A stretch of 10,754 nt of DNA. Source: an uncultured Oscillibacter sp. (GTDB taxonomy: Bacteria; Bacillota; Clostridia; Oscillospirales; Oscillospiraceae). Below are positions 7,553-10,754 of this stretch, piece after piece. The translations under genes were made by a program, and so were the position numbers. A model generated the notes under the pieces. The model did not search any database. It was given only the letters and a program-made list of their open reading frames with translations, and was not told the origin of the DNA. The DNA lies in assembly GCA_946183715.1 (NCBI GenBank), contig CAMHDB010000038.1, positions 1 to 10,754 of the forward strand. The letters are read 5' to 3'. The stretch's first letter is position 1, and the number at the start of each line of letters is the position of its first letter.

Positions 7553-7629
7553 GCTATCCCCTCTTATCGCAAGTATCCCGCCGCGGCTTCCTGCTGGCAA
7601 CCTTCACGCGTCAATTGCGCAGTATCCCC
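7548..7629 (-). pseudogene. Degenerate duplicate of the cwlD 3' end between cwlD and radA
   Basis: On the minus strand this reads GDTAQLTREGCQQEAAAGYLR and then a stop, matching the CwlD end ETAQLTNEAYQKEVAAAIAAGYLR. It aligns with the real cwlD end at 7633-7732. I counted 37 of 48 identical bases across the first 16 codons compared. The only gaps are an in-frame 12-base and an in-frame 9-base loss. A Tyr codon has become TAA (7564-7566). The alignment continues through GAGGGGATA into the radA start: GCATGA here, CCGTGA in cwlD. The fragment has no start codon of its own and lies one frame away from the intact gene, so it is a remnant and not a gene. Confidence 0.85.
7558..7564 (-). promoter_or_regulatory. 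Ribosome binding site of radA
   Basis: AGAGGGG on the minus strand, 5 bases before the ATG at 7552. The site aligns base for base with the last codons of cwlD (GAG GGG ATA), so it seems to be derived from an older cwlD 3' end. Confidence 0.7.
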
Positions 7630-7633
7630 GATT

Positions 7634-8371
7634 TCACGGTATCCCCTCTCCCGACAGGTAGCGCAAGTACCCCGCCGCAATCGCCGCCGCGACTTCCTTC
7701 TGGTAGGCCTCATTCGTCAGTTGCGCCGTCTCCCACGCGTTCGACAGGAAGCCGCATTCGACCAACGCTCCCGGCGCTTCCGCGTGCTTCATCAGGTATA
7801 CCCCCTCCGGGATGGGGTATGCCTGTTTTTCGTTTCCGGCGTTAATCTGGGCGTTCAAAGACGCCTGTATGAGTTTCGAGAGCGTCTCCCCGCCGTCGCG
7901 GCGGTTCCAGAAGACTTGCGCCCCGCGCGTCACGGGCGACGAGGGCAGGCTGTTCTGGTGTACGCTCAGCAGAACCGCGTTTTCCGTACCGTTGACGATT
8001 TCCACGCGCCGCCGGAGGTCCGACGACTTCCGCGCCCGGACAGTCGGGAGGCCCGGGGCGCCGATGGACACGTCTTCAGTCCGCGTCATGACCACGCGGC
8101 ACCCGGTCAGGCGTAACAAATCCCGGACGCGGAAGGCTATCGACAGGTTCAGCCCGCTTTCCGCGATTCCCTCCGGCGACACCGCGCCGCCGTCCTCGCC
8201 GCCGTGCCCGGGGTCGAGTACGACCACGGGCGGCGGCGCAATCCCGGACGCCGAGAACGCGCGCAAACTCCGCTCCCGTACAAGTCCCCGGCACAGTACA
8301 CAGCATAATACCACAAAACACGCGTACAAACCAGCCTTGATTACCGTCGATTTCCGAACCGCTACCCACAT
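7634..8371 (-). CDS. cwlD: N-acetylmuramoyl-L-alanine amidase, CwlD type (spore cortex)
   Basis: This is an Amidase_3 zinc enzyme. In spore formers CwlD removes peptide side chains from cortex peptidoglycan, with PdaA, as the first step to muramic-delta-lactam, the mark recognised by germination lytic enzymes. The 245-residue protein, normal for CwlD, starts with a short basic stretch and a hydrophobic Cys-rich segment (about 13-27) acting as signal or membrane anchor. The catalytic domain begins at VVVLDPGHGG. Zinc ligands are His56, Glu71 and His138, and the catalytic Glu205 is in ALVECGFLSN; all are present. The ATG at 8371 is chosen because GGGGGTG lies 6 bases upstream. A GTG at 8380 would fall inside that site. 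It precedes radA, with 81 bases of duplicated cwlD sequence between. The CwlD assignment over other Amidase_3 enzymes rests on size, single-domain build and spore-gene context. Confidence 0.9.
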   Translation of the reverse strand: MWVAVRKSTVIKAGLYACFVVLCCVLCRGLVRERSLRAFSASGIAPPPVVVLDPGHGGEDGGAVSPEGIAESGLNLSIAFRVRDLLRLTGCRVVMTRTEDVSIGAPGLPTVRARKSSDLRRRVEIVNGTENAVLLSVHQNSLPSSPVTRGAQVFWNRRDGGETLSKLIQASLNAQINAGNEKQAYPIPEGVYLMKHAEAPGALVECGFLSNAWETAQLTNEAYQKEVAAAIAAGYLRYLSGEGIP

Positions 8372-8388
8372 TGGCAACACCCCCGCGC

Positions 8389-8419
8389 TACTCTATGCCG
8401 TCCGTGTCGGCGCGTATGC
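8389..8419 (-). promoter_or_regulatory. Candidate sporulation sigma promoter for cwlD
   Basis: The minus strand has GCATACG (8413-8419), 15 bases, then CATAGAGTA (8389-8397). This resembles the mother-cell sigma-E pattern (kmATATT, 14-15, CATACAnT) and also fits the sigma-K pattern (AC, 16-17, CATAnnnTA). B. subtilis cwlD is a sporulation gene with sigma-E and sigma-G control. The predicted start falls close to the ribosome binding site (8378-8384), giving a very short leader, which weakens the call. Confidence 0.4.
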
Positions 8420-8448
8420 CGAACCAACCGGGCGGCGCGGCATAGAAT
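8391..8448. repeat. Mirrored TCTATGCCG / CGGCATAGA arms in the divergent region
   Basis: TCTATGCCG (8392-8400) and CGGCATAGA (8439-8447) are perfect 9-base inverted copies about 38 bases apart. Each arm carries a CATAnnnTA element pointing outward, one towards cwlD and one towards cotJ, so the region looks like a symmetric pair of promoters. No separate gene was seen in 8372-8501. Confidence 0.6.
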
Positions 8449-8449
8449 A
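8422..8449 (+). promoter_or_regulatory. Candidate sporulation sigma promoter for the cotJ cluster
   Basis: AACC (8422-8425), with its AC at 8423-8424, is followed 16 bases later by CATAGAATA (8441-8449), matching the sigma-K pattern AC, 16-17, CATAnnnTA. The -10 also matches sigma-E CATACAnT at seven of eight positions, but no good sigma-E -35 is seen. B. subtilis cotJ is sigma-E controlled. The predicted start near 8456 gives a leader of about 46 bases. Confidence 0.45.
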
Positions 8450-8501
8450 GAGGGAACGCGTCATAACGCGGAATTCTGTCACAAGGAGGCATTCACCGAC
8501 A

Positions 8502-9125
8502 ATGGAAAAGACAGCAAAGAAGAAACCTTCCACTCCGGAACTTCCGGATTCGTCCCCCGCTCCCGACACTCCCGCCACGCTGGAAAAAACAGCGAAGAAT
8601 AAATTTTCCAATCCGGAACTGCCGGATTCGTCCTGTATTCCGGACACTCCCACTACGCTCGAGGCCGTGGAGGCCGATTCCGTACTCCTGCCCGCACCGT
8701 GCGGCGTCGACCGGGGCACCCTGCCCGGGAAATGCGCGCCGCTGGCGTTTGCCTACGTACCGACACAGGACGCCAACCCCGTCCGCTACAGCCGCATGGA
8801 GGCGCTGGAGACCGGGACGCTGTTTCCCGGACTGAACCTGCCCTTCAAGGAGGCCATTCAGCGGCGCACGCAGTTGAGCAATACGGCCCTCGTGGAACTG
8901 ATGGCGCTTGACTTCGCGACGCAGGAGTTAGGACTTTACCTGACCACGCACGCGCAAGACCGGGAGGCCCTGCAACTTTACTGGTCGTATGTCCAGCTCT
9001 CCAAGGAGGGCCGGGAGAAGTATCAGGAGATGTACGGCCCGCTGCTGGAAACCGACCTCACGCCGGAGGATGGTTTCGCGTGGCTCGACGACCCGTGGCC
9101 GTGGGACTTGGGAGGTAACGCGTAA
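8502..9125 (+). CDS. CotJA-CotJB fusion, spore coat protein with N-terminal repeats
   Basis: The 207-residue product holds two spore coat proteins that are normally separate. Residues about 78-115 match CotJA (APLAFAYVPTQ, then EALETGTLFPGLNLPF). Residues about 124-204 match CotJB (ALDFATQELGLYLTTHAQD, then MYGPL and DDPWPW). CotJA and CotJB are small coat components whose deposition goes with CotJC on the developing spore. Residues 2-27 and 28-53 are a tandem 26-residue repeat (20 of 26 identical) rich in Pro, Ser, Thr and Lys, probably disordered and not part of known CotJA. AAGGAGG (8483-8489) precedes the ATG by 12 bases. An internal AAGGAGG at 8847-8853, right at the junction, may be the old cotJB ribosome binding site, but no ATG, GTG or TTG follows at a normal distance. 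The stop overlaps the cotJC start. Confidence 0.92.
   Translation: MEKTAKKKPSTPELPDSSPAPDTPATLEKTAKNKFSNPELPDSSCIPDTPTTLEAVEADSVLLPAPCGVDRGTLPGKCAPLAFAYVPTQDANPVRYSRMEALETGTLFPGLNLPFKEAIQRRTQLSNTALVELMALDFATQELGLYLTTHAQDREALQLYWSYVQLSKEGREKYQEMYGPLLETDLTPEDGFAWLDDPWPWDLGGNA
8505..8660 (+). repeat. Tandem 78-bp direct repeat in the CotJA N-terminus
   Basis: Two in-frame units, 8505-8582 and 8583-8660, encode EKTAKKKPSTPELPDSS... and EKTAKNKFSNPELPDSS.... The most conserved parts are EKTAK, PELPDSS and PDTP. The units have diverged, so the duplication is not very recent. Confidence 0.9.
9110..9116 (+). promoter_or_regulatory. Ribosome binding site of cotJC
   Basis: GGGAGGT inside the last codons of the fused cotJAB gene, 8 bases before the ATG at 9125. 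Stop and start overlap as TAATG, so cotJC is likely translationally coupled. Confidence 0.75.
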
Positions 9126-9739
9126 TGTTTGTCTATGAGAAGAAGCTACAGTACCCGGTTCGGATACAGAACCCCAACCCGAAACTCGCCGCGATTATCA
9201 TTTCCCAGTATGGTGGCCCGGACGGCGAACTTGGCGCGTCTTTGCGTTATCTGAGCCAGCGTTTTTCCATGCCGTATCCGGAACTCAAAGGCTTACTGAC
9301 GGACATCGGCACGGAGGAATTGGGCCATCTGGAAATGATAGGCACCATCGTACACCAGTTGACGCGGAACCTGACGGAAGAACAGGTAAAACAGGCCGGA
9401 TTTGACGCGTATTTCGTAGACCACACGACGGGCGTATACCCGACCGCGGCGTCGGGGTTCCCATGGAGCGCGGCTTCCATGCAGGTCAAAGGCGACCTCA
9501 TCGCCGACCTGACGGAAGACCTCGCGGCGGAGCAGAAAGCGCGCGCGACTTACGACAACATTCTCCGGCTGTCGGACGACCCGGATGTCAATGACGTGAT
9601 TCGCTTCCTCCGCGCGCGGGAAATCGTACACTTCCAGCGCTTCGGCGATACGAACCATAACAAGTTAAGTAAATTCTACCACAGAGCAGGCGTCGGGGCA
9701 AGCTGTCCCGGCGCTTTGCTTGTCGATTACAGTCGATAA
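9125..9739 (+). CDS. cotJC: CotJC, manganese-catalase-like spore coat protein, extended C-terminus
   Basis: CotJC belongs to the dimanganese catalase fold and is found in the spore coat, where it may remove peroxide. The metal ligands expected for the fold are all present: Glu35 (GPDGE), Glu65 and His68 (EELGH), Glu136 (AEQKAR) and His169 (IVHFQRF). MFVYEKKLQYPV and DIGTEELGHLEM are typical. The family runs about 190 residues; this one has 204. Homology ends near HFQRFGD (residue 175), and the following NKLSKFY only loosely resembles usual ends. The last 15 or so residues are encoded by a strong hairpin (9685-9720) that looks like the gene's own terminator, so the stop codon may have been lost. 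TAA occurs in the two other frames at 9658-9660 and 9666-9668, so a small indel could explain the extension. Metal site and fold call are sure; the tail's role is doubtful. Confidence 0.95.
   Translation: MFVYEKKLQYPVRIQNPNPKLAAIIISQYGGPDGELGASLRYLSQRFSMPYPELKGLLTDIGTEELGHLEMIGTIVHQLTRNLTEEQVKQAGFDAYFVDHTTGVYPTAASGFPWSAASMQVKGDLIADLTEDLAAEQKARATYDNILRLSDDPDVNDVIRFLRAREIVHFQRFGDTNHNKLSKFYHRAGVGASCPGALLVDYSR
9685..9720 (+). terminator. Terminator-like hairpin inside the cotJC 3' end
   Basis: Arms 9690-9699 and 9705-9714 form a 10-pair GC-rich stem with a 5-base loop, allowing two G-T pairs. AGCA (9685-9688) and TGCT (9717-9720) extend it. The downstream T-run is weak (TTTGCTTGT), so termination may be partial. 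It lies within the cotJC reading frame. Confidence 0.5.
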
Positions 9740-9755
9740 GTTTTGAAAGAAATGT

Positions 9756-9784
9756 TTGTTTATCTTCCATAGATGTGGTATACT
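9756..9784 (+). promoter_or_regulatory. Sigma-A promoter for the AAA ATPase gene
   Basis: TTGTTT (9756-9761), a 17-base spacer and TATACT (9779-9784), with TG at 9776-9777 forming an extended -10. The predicted start is near 9791. This separates the ATPase gene from the spore cluster before it and suggests expression in growing cells. AAGGAG (9793-9798) lies 11 bases before the ATG at 9810, so the leader would be very short. Confidence 0.7.
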
Positions 9785-9809
9785 ATTCCCGGAAGGAGTG
9801 TGACACAGT

Positions 9810-10754
9810 ATGATTCAACGGGAATCCTATATGCACAGGATACGACCTTTCATCAATGGGGAACTGGTCAAAGTGCTGACTGGTATCCGTCGCAGCGGCA
9901 AGTCCGTCATGCTGGAACTCATTCAACAGGAACTTCTTGCTTCCGGTGTCAGTCCCAAACAGTTTATCATCCTCAATTTCGAGAAGATGGAAAACGCCGG
10001 ACTTTGTGCCGCAGAAGCCTTGCACCGTGAAATCCTGAAACGCGCCTCTGCCGTCACGGGTAAGGTCTATCTGTTCTTCGATGAGATTCAGGAAGTTACC
10101 GATTGGGAAAAATGCGTCAATTCCTTACGGGCCACACTGGATTGCGACATCTATCTGACAGGCTCCAACGCGAAACTGCTGTCCGGCGAACTGGCTACCT
10201 ATCTTGGGGGACGCTATGTGGAGTTCGTCATTTATCCGTTTTCCTTTTCGGAGTTTTCGGAACTGTACAAGCAAATTTTTCCAGACGCCTCACAGTCACG
10301 AATGTTTCAAACCTATCTCACCGTCGGGGGTATGCCATACCTTGGAAACTTGCGATACCAGACGGAGCCGTGCATGAGATACTTGGAGGACTTGTACAAT
10401 TCCGTGGTACTCAAAGACGTTGTGAAACGGAATCATGTCCGGGACGTGGACTTGTTGGAGCGAATCATTGCCTATGTGATGGCGAACGCCGGGACGGTCT
10501 TTTCGGCGACCTCTATCGCCAAATTTCTGAAAAACGAACGCCGGACGGTATCGACGGATACGGTACTGAACTATGTCAAATATTGCAAAGACGCCTATCT
10601 GGTTTATCAGGCCAGCAGGGAGGACTTGCAGGGAAAGCAGATTTTATCCACGAACGAGAAATATTACATTGCCGACCACGGCTTACGGGAAGCTGTCTTT
10701 GGAGCCAACAGAAGGGATATTAACCTCGTACTGGAAAACATTCTCTACATGGAG
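9810..10754 (+). CDS. AAA_14/DUF4143-type ATPase, partial at right edge
   Basis: The frame is open from ATG at 9810 to the window end: 315 residues with no stop, so the C-terminus is missing. It has Walker A GIRRSGKS (25-32), Walker B VYLFFDEIQ (86-94), the sensor-like TGSN (117-120) with the family stretch ELATYLGGRYVEF after it, and then a DUF4143-type C-terminal part (YLTVGGMPYLG onward, with IADHGLREA). These ATPases are widespread in gut bacteria and often sit in variable regions; their cellular role is not established, so none is assigned. Base composition is clearly lower in GC than the genes to its left (about half by sampled lines, against 60-75 percent), with more A/T-ending codons, which suggests horizontal gain. 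It has its own promoter. The start is supported by AAGGAG upstream. Confidence 0.93.
   Translation, partial: MIQRESYMHRIRPFINGELVKVLTGIRRSGKSVMLELIQQELLASGVSPKQFIILNFEKMENAGLCAAEALHREILKRASAVTGKVYLFFDEIQEVTDWEKCVNSLRATLDCDIYLTGSNAKLLSGELATYLGGRYVEFVIYPFSFSEFSELYKQIFPDASQSRMFQTYLTVGGMPYLGNLRYQTEPCMRYLEDLYNSVVLKDVVKRNHVRDVDLLERIIAYVMANAGTVFSATSIAKFLKNERRTVSTDTVLNYVKYCKDAYLVYQASREDLQGKQILSTNEKYYIADHGLREAVFGANRRDINLVLENILYME

Noticed and set aside
7553..7600. N-terminal extension of RadA starting at 7600
   Set aside because: The stretch is the duplicated cwlD end read in another frame, and the ATG at 7552 has a well-placed ribosome binding site and the normal RadA start.
6833..8116. A long plus-strand open frame of 427 codons over radA and cwlD
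   Set aside because: It is antisense to two clearly conserved genes, has no recognisable domain, and long antisense frames are expected in GC-rich coding DNA.
8393..8719. A 108-codon minus-strand open frame with SSGLENLFFAVFS-type repeats
   Set aside because: It is the antisense image of the CotJA N-terminal tandem repeat and has no independent support.
8847..8876. Separate internal start for CotJB using AAGGAGG at 8847-8853
   Set aside because: The in-frame ATT is 2 bases away and the in-frame TTG 20 bases away; neither spacing fits, so the gene is treated as a true fusion.
1..10754. CRISPR array, insertion sequence, tRNA or rRNA genes, defence island
   Set aside because: No regularly spaced repeats, transposase motifs, terminal repeats or tRNA-like cloverleaf were seen; nearly all of the window is filled by the listed genes.

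Overview
The window looks like a piece of chromosome from a GC-rich, endospore-forming Clostridia-type Firmicute, perhaps an Oscillospiraceae-like gut organism. Three things point that way: spore genes (a CwlD-type cortex amidase and a CotJ coat cluster), Shine-Dalgarno sites of the GGAGG type with one TTG start, and promoters of sigma-A and sporulation-sigma type. The taxonomic call is an inference from gene content and composition.

Layout. (1) 51-1940, minus: nadE, a two-domain NAD+ synthase. (2) 1941-2086: a compact divergent promoter region with a near-consensus sigma-A promoter on each strand. (3) 2087-5976, plus: sbcD and sbcC, overlapping by 4 bases, which encode the SbcCD (Mre11-Rad50-like) nuclease. 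(4) 5976-6320: a hairpin whose T-run faces left, so it ends the radA transcript, then a small Cys-rich ORF (DUF1540-like) on the plus strand. This ORF is wholly antisense to the 3' end of radA. (5) 6050-7552, minus: radA. (6) 7548-7629: a degenerate duplicate of the cwlD 3' end, just upstream of radA. (7) 7634-8371, minus: cwlD. (8) 8372-8501: a divergent region with mirrored CATAnnnTA elements typical of sigma-E/sigma-K promoters. (9) 8502-9739, plus: a fused cotJA-cotJB gene overlapping cotJC by one base. (10) 9740-9809: an AT-rich promoter region. (11) 9810 to the right edge, plus: an AAA_14/DUF4143-type ATPase, lower in GC and cut off by the window end.

The genes fall into three themes: NAD synthesis, DNA break and recombination repair (SbcCD, RadA), and spore formation (CwlD in the cortex, CotJ in the coat). 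I did not find a defence system, a CRISPR array or an insertion sequence. The most notable observations concern altered versions of known genes. The NadE glutaminase domain has lost its catalytic Cys and Lys. The conserved cores of radA and the small Cys-rich gene abut tail to tail, and each frame runs on through the other gene. A tandem duplication of the cwlD end appears to have separated cwlD from a formerly overlapping radA start. CotJA and CotJB are fused behind a tandem 26-residue repeat. The cotJC frame runs on through a terminator-like hairpin.
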